A stretch of 44,690 bases of DNA from Candidatus Hydrothermarchaeota archaeon (GTDB lineage: Archaea > Hydrothermarchaeota > Hydrothermarchaeia > Hydrothermarchaeales > BMS3B). How positions within the stretch are numbered: the first letter of the stretch is position 1; each line of letters begins with the position of its first letter. Below the pieces are notes generated by a model. That model saw nothing but the letters and a program-made list of their open reading frames with translations, did no database searches and was not told the origin of the DNA. The stretch spans positions 1-44,690 of the forward strand of contig WANX01000112.1 of assembly GCA_015521565.1 (NCBI GenBank), in the 5' to 3' direction. Both the position numbers and the translations under genes were made by a program. Of the stretch, positions 17,145 to 27,350 are shown in pieces.

Positions 17145-18314
17145 TTACTTTCTCCTCCCTGCGAGCGGGGAAAGTGCGGCGAGAAGGAACACCGCGGCCG
17201 AGCAGAAAATTAAAGGTGCTGCACGTGCGTCCAATCCAGCCAGCACTTCAAAGGCATCATAGACGTAGCCTGCTGCAAGTGGAAACACAACTGCGCCGGC
17301 GCTGGAGAGGGTGTTGGAGAGTCCCACGACGCTTCCTGCACGGCTGGATGTGCCAGCCACGGCGATGCTTCGGGTTAGCGGAAGGGCCGCCTTTACAGAC
17401 ACCAGTACCAGAGCAAGGGATAGCACGACCGCCGGGGTGCTGGTAGAGGCCGCAAGGGAAAGCAGACCGCCTGAAAGCAGAAGCAGAGTCAGAGCAAGAA
17501 CCCTGCGGATGCCGAATCTGTCTGCCAGAAGGCCCGAGAGGATGCCGCTGAGGCTTGCCAGAAGGGTTGCCAGGGTTAGCGCATATCCAAGCTCAGACCT
17601 GGACATACCCTGAACCTCCCTGAGAAAGATGTAGAGGTACTCGTTCATCAGCCCCATGGCACCGCCTGTGACAAAGGAAATCCCCATTATCCAGATAGCG
17701 AGGGGCGGAAGAGAGCTGAGGCATGTGCCTCCACCGCTCTGCGGTGAATATTCTGAAAGGATGCGGGAGGAAAACAGCAGGACCGCCACCACTGCGGAGA
17801 GCGCATACAGGACGAAGCCCGTGAGTATGAGCTGTGTGCTGTTCAGTGGCAGGAGACCATAAAGGGCATAGCCTGTGCCCGAGCCCAGGGCACCGAGGGT
17901 GAAGTAGGTGCCCAGGTAGGAGCCTCTTTTCTTCTCCGGTGCGGAGAAGCCCACAATAACCTGCAGCGTGGGCCAGAGGATGCCCGAGAAGAAGCCGTGC
18001 AAGGCACTGAGCAGCACCGCCAGAATTGCTTCTGGTGCAAAAGCGTAGGCGAGGGCTATCACAGATATCGGGAAGAGGGCAAGCCGCGCAATTTTTCCCC
18101 TAACCCCCGGTGTTCTATCTCCGGCGAAGCCGGCGAGGGGTGCGGCGAGGGCACGCGCTGCCATAAAGGCAGAGGTGAGCGCTGTTACCTCAAGTGCAGT
18201 GGCGTGCAGCTCGTCTCTGAGTTTAAGTGCGAGCGCGGGTTTGATCAGGTAGAAGGCGGCGCTTGCGATGAACACCACGAGAAAGCCTCCCATCAGTGTG
18301 CGCCGGTCGCTCAT
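17145..18314 (-). CDS. MFS transporter
   Basis: Multiple TM segments, 'PLAGFAGDRTPGVRGKIARLALFP', 'GLLADRFGIRRVLALTLLL'. Confidence 0.9.
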   Translation of the reverse strand: MSDRRTLMGGFLVVFIASAAFYLIKPALALKLRDELHATALEVTALTSAFMAARALAAPLAGFAGDRTPGVRGKIARLALFPISVIALAYAFAPEAILAVLLSALHGFFSGILWPTLQVIVGFSAPEKKRGSYLGTYFTLGALGSGTGYALYGLLPLNSTQLILTGFVLYALSAVVAVLLFSSRILSEYSPQSGGGTCLSSLPPLAIWIMGISFVTGGAMGLMNEYLYIFLREVQGMSRSELGYALTLATLLASLSGILSGLLADRFGIRRVLALTLLLLSGGLLSLAASTSTPAVVLSLALVLVSVKAALPLTRSIAVAGTSSRAGSVVGLSNTLSSAGAVVFPLAAGYVYDAFEVLAGLDARAAPLIFCSAAVFLLAALSPLAGRRK

Positions 18315-18391
18315 AAGCCAGGATTATCTCTGGAGGTTATATCTTTTCTCCCGGAGCACAATTTGCGTAGGTTAATCCTTTCCATTAGCCC

Positions 18392-18997
18392 ATGCCGCGA
18401 TGTGCGGGCAGCTGTATAACAGCCGTTATATTCGACCTGGATGGTACACTGGTGGACTTTAATCTGGATATTAAGCGCATTAAAAGGGAGCTCTTTGGCT
18501 TCAACTCCACCGAACCCCTGCTGGAGACGATCTCAGCGCTGCCTCCTGAGGAAAAAAGAAGGGCGCTCGCGAGATTGGTGGAGCATGAGGTGAGCGCAGC
18601 AAGGAGGACGGAGCTGATAAAGGGCGCACGGGAGGTTGTGCAGTGGCTGCGCTCCCGGGGTGTTGCCCTCGCCCTTGCTACCAGAAACTGCAGGCGAGCC
18701 TGGAGGGAGGTGGAAAAGCGCCACGGGCTCGTATTCGATGCTGTCATAACCCGGGAGGACGCTGAACCAAAGCCCTCTCCGGAGCAATTTCTGCTCGCTC
18801 TCAGACTTCTCAGGGTTAGGCCGGAGAATGCTCTGGCAGTGGGCGACCACGCCTTCGACTACCTTGCGGCAAGAAGGGCAGGGATTAGAATAGCCCTGCT
18901 TCCCGGCAGGTTTTCAAGGGAGTACCTGAGCAGGGCGGACTTCGTGCTCAGGAGTTTAAAGGACCTGGAAGGGGTGGTACTGGAGTCATGCGATTAA
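18392..18997 (+). CDS. HAD-superfamily hydrolase
   Basis: 'VIFDLDGTLVDF', 'LALATRNCRR', 'KPSPEQFLLAL', 'ALAVGDHAFDYLAARRAGI'. Confidence 0.92.
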   Translation: MPRCAGSCITAVIFDLDGTLVDFNLDIKRIKRELFGFNSTEPLLETISALPPEEKRRALARLVEHEVSAARRTELIKGAREVVQWLRSRGVALALATRNCRRAWREVEKRHGLVFDAVITREDAEPKPSPEQFLLALRLLRVRPENALAVGDHAFDYLAARRAGIRIALLPGRFSREYLSRADFVLRSLKDLEGVVLESCD

Positions 18998-20256
18998 TAG
19001 TCACTTCCCAGCGAGATGTGGCTGGAAGAAATATATTCCGCGTATTCAGGGAGGAGATGGGCTTCTCAGAAGCCGGAGAGTTTGAGGGCATGCCCCTGCT
19101 GAAAAAGGGCAAGGTTGCTGCCATAGCGACTCGGGAGAGGCAGACAGAGGCAGAGCACCTGGATGAGCATTTCCCCGGGGCGGAGTACTACGTATTTGCC
19201 ACCCGTCACAAGGCTGTTGCAGAGAGAAAGACACTGACGGTGCACGTAACGGGAAATCTGGGAAGGGAGGCGAAGGTGGGAGGTTCGCCCGGAACACTTG
19301 CCCGTGCCCACCCGAGCGCCATGAAGGCTGCGCTGCTTGCGCTGGAACGTGAGAGGAGAAATCTGAACCTTGAGTATGGGGTGTCCTTCGAGGCCACACA
19401 CCACGGACCAACCGGACTGGAAAAGCCGGTGCTTTTCGTGGAGGTTGGCTCCACAGAGAGGGAGTGGAGGGACATGCGCGCTGTTCGCGCCGTAGCAAGG
19501 GCAGCACTCGAGGCTGCGCTCTGCGAGCGAAGTTATGAAGCCTGTGTTGGCGTAGGAGGAACACATTACGCACCGCGCCACACGGAGCTGGCGCTTCAAA
19601 CGCAGTACGCTGTGGGACACATAATACCGAGCTATGCGATACCTGAGCTCAGTGCCCGGGTTTTTGAGCAGGCTGTGCAGAAAAGCGGTGCGCGCTTTGT
19701 CTATCTGGACTGGAAGGGCATGAAGCGGGAGGAGAGGGCTCGTGTCCTTGCACTTGCGGAGGAGCTTGGCATACCTGTCAGGCGCAGACGCCAGCTTGAG
19801 AGGAGGGATGGGGATTACACACCAATTAAAGCCGACCTTAACCTTCTCAGAGCTGCGGAGAAGCTCAATTCGAGGCGGATGAAGCGGGTGCTCAGCTCTC
19901 TGGGCGTAGTCGCTGAGCGCGACAGAAGCGGTTCACTAAAAAGGCTGCTTGCAAAGCGCGATGTGGGGGAGGAGATTGTGAGCGCGTGCGTTGATATCCT
20001 TTTAGCCAGAGGCGAACTCTGCCTCAGGGGCAGAGAGCTTGTGCTGACTTACACCTCCTTTGACCCGGAGAAGGCGTCGCGGCTTGGTCTCAGGCCAGGG
20101 CCGGAGTACGCGAGGCTCAGGAGGGGCGAGAGTGTTGCTGTTGGCGGGCGAAAAATAACACCGGAGATGGTGCTCTCCAGGAGGGAAATCCGCATACCAA
20201 TAGCGGAGCCCGGTACGCTGGAAGTGCTGAGGAAAACGTTTAAATATCCAGGGTAG
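18988..20256 (+). CDS. dtdA: D-aminoacyl-tRNA deacylase (archaeal DtdA)
   Basis: 'ATRHKA', '[10 protein letters not shown]', '[23 protein letters not shown]', '[12 protein letters not shown]'. Confidence 0.95.
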   Translation: MRLIVTSQRDVAGRNIFRVFREEMGFSEAGEFEGMPLLKKGKVAAIATRERQTEAEHLDEHFPGAEYYVFATRHKAVAERKTLTVHVTGNLGREAKVGGSPGTLARAHPSAMKAALLALERERRNLNLEYGVSFEATHHGPTGLEKPVLFVEVGSTEREWRDMRAVRAVARAALEAALCERSYEACVGVGGTHYAPRHTELALQTQYAVGHIIPSYAIPELSARVFEQAVQKSGARFVYLDWKGMKREERARVLALAEELGIPVRRRRQLERRDGDYTPIKADLNLLRAAEKLNSRRMKRVLSSLGVVAERDRSGSLKRLLAKRDVGEEIVSACVDILLARGELCLRGRELVLTYTSFDPEKASRLGLRPGPEYARLRRGESVAVGGRKITPEMVLSRREIRIPIAEPGTLEVLRKTFKYPG

Positions 20257-20285
20257 CCATTCATAATCCAGCAGGAGGAATTGAT

Positions 20286-21407
20286 TTGGACAGCATCATT
20301 GAGGAGGCCATGAAGCGCGTAAATGAGGTTAATCACAGGAATGCATCAGTTATAAATAGGACAGGGATAGACGAGGAGCTTCAGAATATACTTTCACAGA
20401 CAAAGGCAAGAATTGTGGTCGTGGGAACAGGGGGTGCGGGAAACAACACAATGACCCGCCTGATGGAGGTGGGCATCGAAGGGGCAGAGACTGTGGCTAT
20501 AAACACCGACGCCCAGGACCTGCTCAACACCATGGCGCACAGAAAGCTGCTGATAGGGAAGGAGCTGACGGGCGGCCTTGGCGCAGGTTCTGTCCCCCAG
20601 ATTGGCGAAGAGGCTGCGAAGGAGAGCGAACAGGACATTAAGGAGGTGCTGGAGGGCGCAGATATAGTGTTTATAACCTGCGGTCTTGGAGGGGGTACGG
20701 GCACGGGGAGTGCACCGGTTATAGCGAACATCTCCCAGAAACTGGGCGCACTTACCGTGGCCATTGTCACCTTTCCCTTCGCCATGGAGGGTATGCGCAG
20801 GCGCAGCAACGCCGAGATGGGTCTGGAGAAGCTGCGCAGGGAGACTGATACAGTGATAGTTATACCCAACGACAAGCTTCTTGAGATAGCGCCCAACCTT
20901 CCCCTTCCAGCCGCCTTCAAGGTGGCCGATGAGATTCTTGTGCGCGCCGTTAAGGGCATCGCAGAGCTTATAACAAAGCCCGGACTTATAAATCTGGACT
21001 TCGCAGATGTGCGCGCGGTGATGGAGGGCGGCGGCGTTGCGATGATAGGAATGGGCGAAAGCGACACAGAAAACAGAGCCGTGGAGGCGATAGAGAAGGC
21101 GATTAACAGCCCGCTGCTCAATGTGGACATAACCGGTGCAAAGGGTGCGCTCATCAATGTGGTGGGCGGCGAAGACCTGACGCTTGCCGAGGCTCAGCAG
21201 GTGGTACAGGTGGTCTCAGAGCGTCTTGACCCGCGGGCAAATATCATCTGGGGTGCCCAGATAGAGGATGACCTGAAGGGTGTGCTGAGGGTGATGCTGG
21301 TCGTGACCGGGGTGCGTTCAAAGCAGATTCTGGGCTCGGAGGGCTTCGCAGAAGAGCCTGCGGAGGAGGATTTGAAGTCGAAGCTTGGAATAGATTTCCT
21401 GGACTGA
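20286..21407 (+). CDS. ftsZ: Cell division protein FtsZ
   Basis: '[16 protein letters not shown]', tubulin signature '[15 protein letters not shown]', '[11 protein letters not shown]'. TTG start. Confidence 0.97.
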   Translation: MDSIIEEAMKRVNEVNHRNASVINRTGIDEELQNILSQTKARIVVVGTGGAGNNTMTRLMEVGIEGAETVAINTDAQDLLNTMAHRKLLIGKELTGGLGAGSVPQIGEEAAKESEQDIKEVLEGADIVFITCGLGGGTGTGSAPVIANISQKLGALTVAIVTFPFAMEGMRRRSNAEMGLEKLRRETDTVIVIPNDKLLEIAPNLPLPAAFKVADEILVRAVKGIAELITKPGLINLDFADVRAVMEGGGVAMIGMGESDTENRAVEAIEKAINSPLLNVDITGAKGALINVVGGEDLTLAEAQQVVQVVSERLDPRANIIWGAQIEDDLKGVLRVMLVVTGVRSKQILGSEGFAEEPAEEDLKSKLGIDFLD

Positions 21408-21411
21408 TAGT

Positions 21412-21612
21412 ATGCAGGCTGCAGTGACCCAGAAGCTGAGGTTTGGTGAAAAGGTAAAGGAATGGCAGCGGGTAATAAAGCTGTCGCGCAAGCCGAGGAA
21501 AAACGAGTATCTGAGTGTTGCCAAGGTAACAGGGGCAGGAATGATTCTGGTGGGAACGCTGGCATTTATTCTGCGCCTCATTATCCATGTGGCGAGTTCT
21601 CTTGTCAAGTAA
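21412..21612 (+). CDS. secE: Protein translocase subunit SecE (Sec61 gamma)
   Basis: Small single-TM protein with 'RVIKLSRKPRKNEYLSVAKVTGAGMILVGTLAFILRLI', between ftsZ and spt5. Confidence 0.93.
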   Translation: MQAAVTQKLRFGEKVKEWQRVIKLSRKPRKNEYLSVAKVTGAGMILVGTLAFILRLIIHVASSLVK

Positions 21613-21634
21613 GTTTGCTCCCGTTAGGCAAAAA

Positions 21635-21648
21635 GTTTATATAGAATA
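21635..21648 (+). promoter_or_regulatory. BRE/TATA-like promoter of the spt5-ribosomal protein operon
   Basis: 'aaaaagtttatatagaataagg' in the secE-spt5 intergenic region. Confidence 0.5.
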
Positions 21649-21699
21649 AGGTCCCCACACTACCTAATCTGTTTTTAAATTTTTAATCCGGTGAAGGTC

Positions 21700-22170
21700 A
21701 TGGATTCTAAGATTTACGCGGTTCGCACAACAATAGGGCAGGAGAGAAACGTAGCAGACATGATGAGCGCCAGGATAGAGAAGGAGGGGTTTGAAGTTTA
21801 TGCGGTGCTTGTGCCGCACGACATCAGGGGGTACATCCTGGTGGAGGCAAAGGACAGGACAGAGATAGAGAAGGCGCTGCGCGGCGTAGCCCACAACAAG
21901 GGTATTGTGGCGGGGGAAATTCCAATAGCTGATGTGGAGAGGTTCTTTGAACCCAAGCCGATGGTGACCAAAGTGGAGCAGGGTGACATAGTGGAGCTTA
22001 TAAGCGGTCCGTTCAAGGGAGAAAAGGCACGGGTTGTCAGAGTGGACCTGAAGAAGGAGGAGATTACAGTAGAGCTTTTCGAAGCTACTGTGCCCATACC
22101 TGTGACTGTGAAGGGCGAGAGCATCAAGGTGATACGAAAGGAGGCGTCGGAAAGTGAAGCAGGTGGTTGA
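21700..22170 (+). CDS. spt5: Transcription elongation factor Spt5 (NusG family)
   Basis: NGN domain '[18 protein letters not shown]' and KOW '[22 protein letters not shown]'. Confidence 0.96.
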   Translation: MDSKIYAVRTTIGQERNVADMMSARIEKEGFEVYAVLVPHDIRGYILVEAKDRTEIEKALRGVAHNKGIVAGEIPIADVERFFEPKPMVTKVEQGDIVELISGPFKGEKARVVRVDLKKEEITVELFEATVPIPVTVKGESIKVIRKEASESEAGG

Positions 22171-22633
22171 GAGTCTCGTTGAGGGCGGCAAAGCATCGCC
22201 GGGTCCACCTCTCGGTCCGGCACTGGGTCCGCTTGGCGTAAACATCTCCGCAGTGGTGGCGGCGATCAATGAGAAGACCAGGGACTTCGCCGGCATGAAG
22301 GTTCCGGTCAGGGTTATTGTTGATCCGAAAACCAAGTCCTTTGAGATAGAGGTGGGCACGCCGCCTACGAGTGCGCTCATAATTAAAGAGCTGGGAATCG
22401 AGAAGGGCTCCAGCGATGCCAGGGCGAATATAGTGGGCAATCTGAGTATGGAGCAGGCGGTTAAGATAGCCAGGATGAAGCGCGACGGCATGCTGGCAGC
22501 TGATTTGAAGGCAGCCACCAAGGAGGTGCTCGGCACCTGCGTATCCATGGGTGTGAGCGTGGAGGGCAAGCCGGCTAAGGAGGTGCAGCGGGAGATAGAC
22601 GAGGGCAAGTACGACCACCTGTTTGAGGGGTGA
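22154..22633 (+). CDS. rpl11: Ribosomal protein L11 (uL11)
   Basis: '[34 protein letters not shown]'; GTG start overlapping spt5. Confidence 0.97.
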   Translation: MKQVVESLVEGGKASPGPPLGPALGPLGVNISAVVAAINEKTRDFAGMKVPVRVIVDPKTKSFEIEVGTPPTSALIIKELGIEKGSSDARANIVGNLSMEQAVKIARMKRDGMLAADLKAATKEVLGTCVSMGVSVEGKPAKEVQREIDEGKYDHLFEG

Positions 22634-22637
22634 AAGG

Positions 22638-23285
22638 ATGGCGATTACTGCAGAGAAGATTGTTAGGGCTGTAGCAGAGGCCAGGAAGGCCTCGAAGAAG
22701 CGCAACTTCACCCAGAGCTTTGACCTGGCGATAAATCTGCGCGATGTGGACATGTCAAAGCCAGAGAACCGCATCACAGAGGAGGTGGTGCTCCCGAAGG
22801 GCAGGGGAAAGCCGGTCAGGGTGGCCGTTATCGCGGGCGACGAACTTGCGCTCGCCGCCAGGGAGCATGCTGACCTGGTGATTACCAGGGAGGAGCTCGA
22901 GGAGATTGCCAAGGACAGGAAGAAAGCGAAAAAGCTTGCCAACGATATCGACTTCTTTATCGCGCAGGCGGAGCTCATGCCCGTGATAGGCAGATTTCTT
23001 GGCCCGGTGCTCGGCCCTCGGGGAAAGATGCCCAAGCCGGTGCCGCCCAACGCGCCAATAGCGGCGATAGTGGAGCGGCTGCGGAGAACTGCGAGGCTGC
23101 GCACAAAGGACAAGCCGGTGATACATGTCGCCGTGGGAAGTGAGGAGATGAGCGACGAAGAGGTTGCCCAGAACATAGAGGCGGTGCTATCCCATCTGGA
23201 GAGGAAGCTGGAAAAAGGGCTGGGGAATATAAAGAGCGTTTATGTGAAAACCACCATGGGGCCCAGCGTGCAGGTGGAGGTCTGA
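22638..23285 (+). CDS. rpl1: Ribosomal protein L1 (uL1)
   Basis: '[34 protein letters not shown]', '[20 protein letters not shown]'. Confidence 0.97.
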   Translation: MAITAEKIVRAVAEARKASKKRNFTQSFDLAINLRDVDMSKPENRITEEVVLPKGRGKPVRVAVIAGDELALAAREHADLVITREELEEIAKDRKKAKKLANDIDFFIAQAELMPVIGRFLGPVLGPRGKMPKPVPPNAPIAAIVERLRRTARLRTKDKPVIHVAVGSEEMSDEEVAQNIEAVLSHLERKLEKGLGNIKSVYVKTTMGPSVQVEV

Positions 23286-23288
23286 AGG

Positions 23289-24308
23289 ATGCGCACCTCT
23301 GGCACAGTTCCGAAGTGGAAACTGGAAAAGGTTGAGGAGCTGAGCAGGCTTATCAGGGAATACCCCGTGGTGGGGATAGTCAACATGGAGAACATTCCGG
23401 CGAGGACGCTCCAGAAGATGCGTGCCAAGCTGCGCGGTGAGGTTCTTATCAAGATGTCAAAGAAGTCCATAATGCAGCACGCCATTGAGAAGGCAGCGAG
23501 GGAGGAGAAGAGCATCGCAGGTTTGAAGGACAGGCTGCGGGGTCAGCCCGCTTTCATCTTTTCAAAGATGAATCCCTTCAAGCTCTACAAGATTCTGGAG
23601 GAGAACAAGGTTCCGGCGCCTGCAAAGCCAAACAGCATTGCGCCGCGTGACATTGTCGTGCCGAAGGGAGAAACCCCCTTCTCTCCAGGCCCCCTGCTGG
23701 GCGAGCTTCAGGCGCTGGGTATACAGACTGAGATAAAAGGCGGTAAGATAGCCGTAAAGAAGGATACTGTCGTAGCCAGGGAAGGCGAGGTGATAGATGC
23801 GAAGCTCGCAAACATCCTGAGCCGCCTCGGAATAGAGCCCATGGAGGTGGGCCTCGACCTGATAGCAGCCTACGAGGCGGGGACTGTGTTTCTGCCAGAG
23901 GTGCTTCGCGTCGATGAGGAGGAACTCAGGGGCCAGCTCGCCCTCGCCTACATGCAGGCGGTGAACCTGAGCGTTAACTCTGGCTTCCTCACCAGGGAGA
24001 CGGCTCCCATTGCAATTGCAAAGGCGTACCGCGAGGCTCTTGCGCTTGCCGTTGAGGCGGCGATACCTGAGCCAGGAGCTGTGGAAAGGCTCCTCACAAA
24101 GGCCCACTTGCAGATGTTATCCTTGGCGACTAAGCTCGACGACTCTGCGCTGGACGATGAGCTGAGGCAGAGTCTCAGCTCTGCAGCAGCATCAGCCAGC
24201 GAGAAGCCAGTGAAGGAGAAGAAGGCAAAGGAAGAGCCGGAGGAAGAAAAAGAGAAGGAGCCAGACGAGGAGGAAGCCGCCGCAGGTTTAGGAGCACTTT
24301 TCGGATAA
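23289..24308 (+). CDS. rpl10: Ribosomal protein L10 / acidic stalk protein P0 (uL10)
   Basis: '[41 protein letters not shown]' and acidic tail ending 'GLGALFG'. Confidence 0.96.
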   Translation: MRTSGTVPKWKLEKVEELSRLIREYPVVGIVNMENIPARTLQKMRAKLRGEVLIKMSKKSIMQHAIEKAAREEKSIAGLKDRLRGQPAFIFSKMNPFKLYKILEENKVPAPAKPNSIAPRDIVVPKGETPFSPGPLLGELQALGIQTEIKGGKIAVKKDTVVAREGEVIDAKLANILSRLGIEPMEVGLDLIAAYEAGTVFLPEVLRVDEEELRGQLALAYMQAVNLSVNSGFLTRETAPIAIAKAYREALALAVEAAIPEPGAVERLLTKAHLQMLSLATKLDDSALDDELRQSLSSAAASASEKPVKEKKAKEEPEEEKEKEPDEEEAAAGLGALFG

Positions 24309-24321
24309 TGGAGGTGAAGAG

Positions 24322-24642
24322 ATGGAGTATGTTTACGCTGCCATGCTTCTCCATGCTGCAGGGCAGGAGATAAACGAGGAGAACATCAAGGCGGTGCTGA
24401 GTTCGGCCAAGATAGAGGTGGACGAGGCCCGCGTGAAGGCACTCGTAGCCGCGCTTGAGGGCGTGGACATAGATGAGGCCATAAAACAGGCGGCTGTGGC
24501 TGCGCCGGCAGCGGCGCCTGCGGCAGCTGCAGCGGCTCCTGAGGAGGCTCCTGCAGAGGAGGAGAAGAAGGAGGAGAAGAAGGAAGAAGAGGAGCCAAGC
24601 GAGGAGGAGGCCCTGGAAGGTCTCGGTGCTCTGTTTGGCTGA
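24322..24642 (+). CDS. rpl12: Ribosomal protein L12/P1
   Basis: '[26 protein letters not shown]', Ala-rich hinge, acidic tail ending 'LEGLGALFG'. Confidence 0.96.
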   Translation: MEYVYAAMLLHAAGQEINEENIKAVLSSAKIEVDEARVKALVAALEGVDIDEAIKQAAVAAPAAAPAAAAAAPEEAPAEEEKKEEKKEEEEPSEEEALEGLGALFG

Positions 24643-24663
24643 TTTTCCTCTTCTCTTTTGTTT

Positions 24664-24942
24664 TTATATCAGGAAGTTGTAGAGTATAGTCCATACGAGA
24701 ATCCAGGCGGCAAAGAAGTAGAGGTAGCCCTTGCCGAGCCAGTCCCTGAGGGTGAATTCCTTCTCCGACAGGTTGAGGGTTCTTCTGGTGAAGATGTAGA
24801 GGGGATATGCAAGAAGAAAACCCACGATAATTACTGAGACCAAGGTTAATGTTCCCGGGATTAGGAAGGGAGAAGCTACACCGAGAGCCGCACCCGCTGC
24901 GGCATGGATAAGGCTTATCCGGCGCTCGACCTTATACTCCAT
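24664..24942 (-). CDS. Small integral membrane protein
   Basis: 92 aa from MEYKVERRISLIHAAAG; three hydrophobic segments. Confidence 0.75.
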   Translation of the reverse strand: MEYKVERRISLIHAAAGAALGVASPFLIPGTLTLVSVIIVGFLLAYPLYIFTRRTLNLSEKEFTLRDWLGKGYLYFFAAWILVWTILYNFLI

Positions 24943-24963
24943 ATTGGTTCCTCCGGTGGTGGT

Positions 24964-26952
24964 ATGAAGACCAGCATGAGCAGCTTTGATGTCATGGCGG
25001 TGGTCCGTGAGCTTCAGGAGATAATAGGTGCCAGGGTTAATAAAGTTTTTCAGCCCACCACCAGTGAGCTCAGGATGGTGCTCAACGTCAGAGGCAGGGG
25101 CAGGGAGGACCTGGTGGTGGAGGCGGGCAGGAGGGTTCATCTTACCGCCTATCCGCGACCCGCACCCAGACAGCCTTCGATGTTCGCCATGGCGCTGCGG
25201 AAACATCTGGGAAACGCTGTGCTCGAGGGTATAGAGCAGGTGGGCTTCGACAGGATAATGGTACTGAGCTTCTCACGCGGTGGGGAGGTGTTCCGTCTGG
25301 TAGTGGAGCTCTTCGGGAAAGGTAATGTGGTGCTCACAGACGCCGGATACAGGATACTGGCGGTCATGATGCCCCGGAGATACTCCACCAGGGAACTGCT
25401 GGTGGGTGCGGGGTATGAGCTGCCCCCGGCGAGGAGGAACCCCTTCGAGCTTGACAGTACGGAGATTGCGGAGCTGGTGAATGCCTCGAAGCGCAGTCTG
25501 GTTAAAACCCTCGCCCTTGACCTGGGCCTGGGGGGACTCTACGCCGAGGAGGTGTGCCTGCGTGCGGGCGTGGATAAGAACCTCGCGCAGATATCCGAGC
25601 GGGAAACGGCAGCGATTAGGCGAGCTCTGGAGGAGCTCAGGTACGGCATCGGAAGGGAGAAGCCGGAAATCATATTCAAAGAGGGGGTGGCGGTGGATGT
25701 TACGCCGGTGCCCCTGAAGATATACGCAGGGCAGGAGAGGAGGAGCTTCTCGAGCTTCAACCAGGCCCTGGACGAGTACTTCACTGTGCACGAGGTAGAG
25801 AGGGTGCAGAGGCAGAGGGAGGAGAAGTTCAGGGCAGAGCTAAACCGCCTTCTGCACCGGCTCAGGTCCCAGACGAAGACCATAAAAAAGTACCTGCGGG
25901 AGGAGAGGGAGCTGCGGAGCAGAGGAGATGCAATATACACACACTTCACCCAGGTGGAGAGGATACTCAGTGCGCTGAGGAGTGCACGGGAGAGGTACTC
26001 CTGGGAGGAGATTGAGCGCAGGATAGCCCGTGGCAGGGGCAGGATCAGGGAGGCTGAGCTCATAAGCCGCCTTCGCCCCCAAAGGGGGGAGGTGGTGCTC
26101 ATCCTCGACGGCCGGGAGGTGTGTCTGGATATAAGGAAGAGTGCGGCTGAGAATGCGGGGTACTACTACGAGAGGAGCAAGAAGTTCAGGGGCAAGGCGC
26201 TCAGCGCCAGGAAGGCAGTACAGCGCACCGTCGCCGAGATACGCAGGCTCCGGGCTGAGGGTGCCGGAGCCTTTGAGGCGGAGGTGGAGGCGCCCCGCAG
26301 GAGGACGAGGAGAAAGAGGGAGTGGTACGAGAAGTTCAGGTGGTTCGTATCCAGCGACGGCTTTCTCGTGCTGGGCGGCAGAGATGCGGTGAGCAATGAG
26401 GTGCTGGTGAAGAAGCATATGGGCAGGGGAGACGTGTTTGTGCACGCAGACCTTTACGGAGCACCCGCAGTGGTGATCAAGGCGGAGGGAAGCAGGGTTC
26501 CGCCCACCACGATACAGGAAGCCTTCGACTTCGCGGCCAGCTACTCCCGCGCCTGGAAGCACGGGTATGCAAGCATTGAAGTATACTGGGTGAAGCCCGA
26601 GCAGGTGAGCAAGCGCGCCGAGAGCGGTGAGTACGTGGCGAGAGGCGCCTTTGTTATCCGCGGCAGGAGAAACTATGGCATAGGCAGGGTGCGCATCGCC
26701 ATTGGCGTGGTTCTCAACGGGGAAGCGCGCATTATCGGCGGTCCCCCCTCGGCGGTTGAGAAGCATAGCAGCGCCCATGTAGTGCTTGTCCCGGGCAGGG
26801 GAAGAAGCAGGGACGTGGCAGAGGCCATAAAGAGGAGGCTTGCGGCCGGACTGGGTGGGGAGGCGAGGCAGAAGATAGAGGGCATCCCCATAGAGGAGAT
26901 TCAGGCGTTTCTCCCGCCCGGCACCAGCGATATTCTGGAGGAGCAGAGATGA
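24964..26952 (+). CDS. rqcH: RqcH/Rqc2/NEMF family ribosome quality-control protein
   Basis: 'MSSFDVMAVVRELQEIIGARVNKVFQP', 'LFGKGNVVLTDAGYRILA', C-terminal 'YEKFRWFVSSDGFLVLGGRDAVSNEVLVKKHMGRGDVFVHADLYGAPAVVIKA'. Confidence 0.96.
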   Translation: MKTSMSSFDVMAVVRELQEIIGARVNKVFQPTTSELRMVLNVRGRGREDLVVEAGRRVHLTAYPRPAPRQPSMFAMALRKHLGNAVLEGIEQVGFDRIMVLSFSRGGEVFRLVVELFGKGNVVLTDAGYRILAVMMPRRYSTRELLVGAGYELPPARRNPFELDSTEIAELVNASKRSLVKTLALDLGLGGLYAEEVCLRAGVDKNLAQISERETAAIRRALEELRYGIGREKPEIIFKEGVAVDVTPVPLKIYAGQERRSFSSFNQALDEYFTVHEVERVQRQREEKFRAELNRLLHRLRSQTKTIKKYLREERELRSRGDAIYTHFTQVERILSALRSARERYSWEEIERRIARGRGRIREAELISRLRPQRGEVVLILDGREVCLDIRKSAAENAGYYYERSKKFRGKALSARKAVQRTVAEIRRLRAEGAGAFEAEVEAPRRRTRRKREWYEKFRWFVSSDGFLVLGGRDAVSNEVLVKKHMGRGDVFVHADLYGAPAVVIKAEGSRVPPTTIQEAFDFAASYSRAWKHGYASIEVYWVKPEQVSKRAESGEYVARGAFVIRGRRNYGIGRVRIAIGVVLNGEARIIGGPPSAVEKHSSAHVVLVPGRGRSRDVAEAIKRRLAAGLGGEARQKIEGIPIEEIQAFLPPGTSDILEEQR

Positions 26953-27068
26953 AAACCGCAGAGTACCTGATTGAGCTTCTGCTCACTCTGATAGTGGGGC
27001 TTCTGATTGTAAATCTGATTTATCACCTGAGGAGAATTATCAGAAAGCGCAGACAGAGGGGTACTTAG
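26949..27068 (+). CDS. 39-aa single-TM small membrane protein coupled to rqcH
   Basis: MKTAEYLIELLLTLIVGLLIVNLIYHLRRIIRKRRQRGT*; ATG overlaps the rqcH TGA (ATGA). Not in the supplied ORF track. Confidence 0.6.
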   Translation: MKTAEYLIELLLTLIVGLLIVNLIYHLRRIIRKRRQRGT

Positions 27069-27310
27069 AGCCTCTCCAGCTCTCCACGGCTCTTCCTGAG
27101 TATTATGACATCGCCCAGGGATGCAATCTCATAATAGGGTACCTTCAGTGCGCTGTAGCGCTTGACCCGTTCCCTGGAGGCCAGGAACCTGCGCTCTCCC
27201 ACAAGCATGCACGGAATGTCGTCCACCAGGGTTATCTCCAGCACCTCACCGAGCAGCTCCCCGCTCGCGTCCACAACCTCCTTCCCCAGCAGCTCCTCAT
27301 CCCTGTACAT
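27065..27310 (-). CDS. PRC-barrel domain protein
   Basis: 'MYRDEELLGKEVVDASGELLGEVLEITLVDDIPCMLVG' PRC-barrel-like pattern. Confidence 0.75.
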   Translation of the reverse strand: MYRDEELLGKEVVDASGELLGEVLEITLVDDIPCMLVGERRFLASRERVKRYSALKVPYYEIASLGDVIILRKSRGELERL

Positions 27311-27350
27311 CTCATACCACCTCTGCGCAGAGGAACAAAAACTTTTTGCC

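Noticed and set aside
24481-24620. Low-complexity repeat (gcg/gag-rich)
   Set aside because: This is the normal Ala-rich hinge and acidic tail of ribosomal protein L12/P1.
25840-26778. 312-aa minus-strand ORF antisense to rqcH
   Set aside because: Shadow ORF; low-complexity Pro/Leu/Ala/His composition and no motif.
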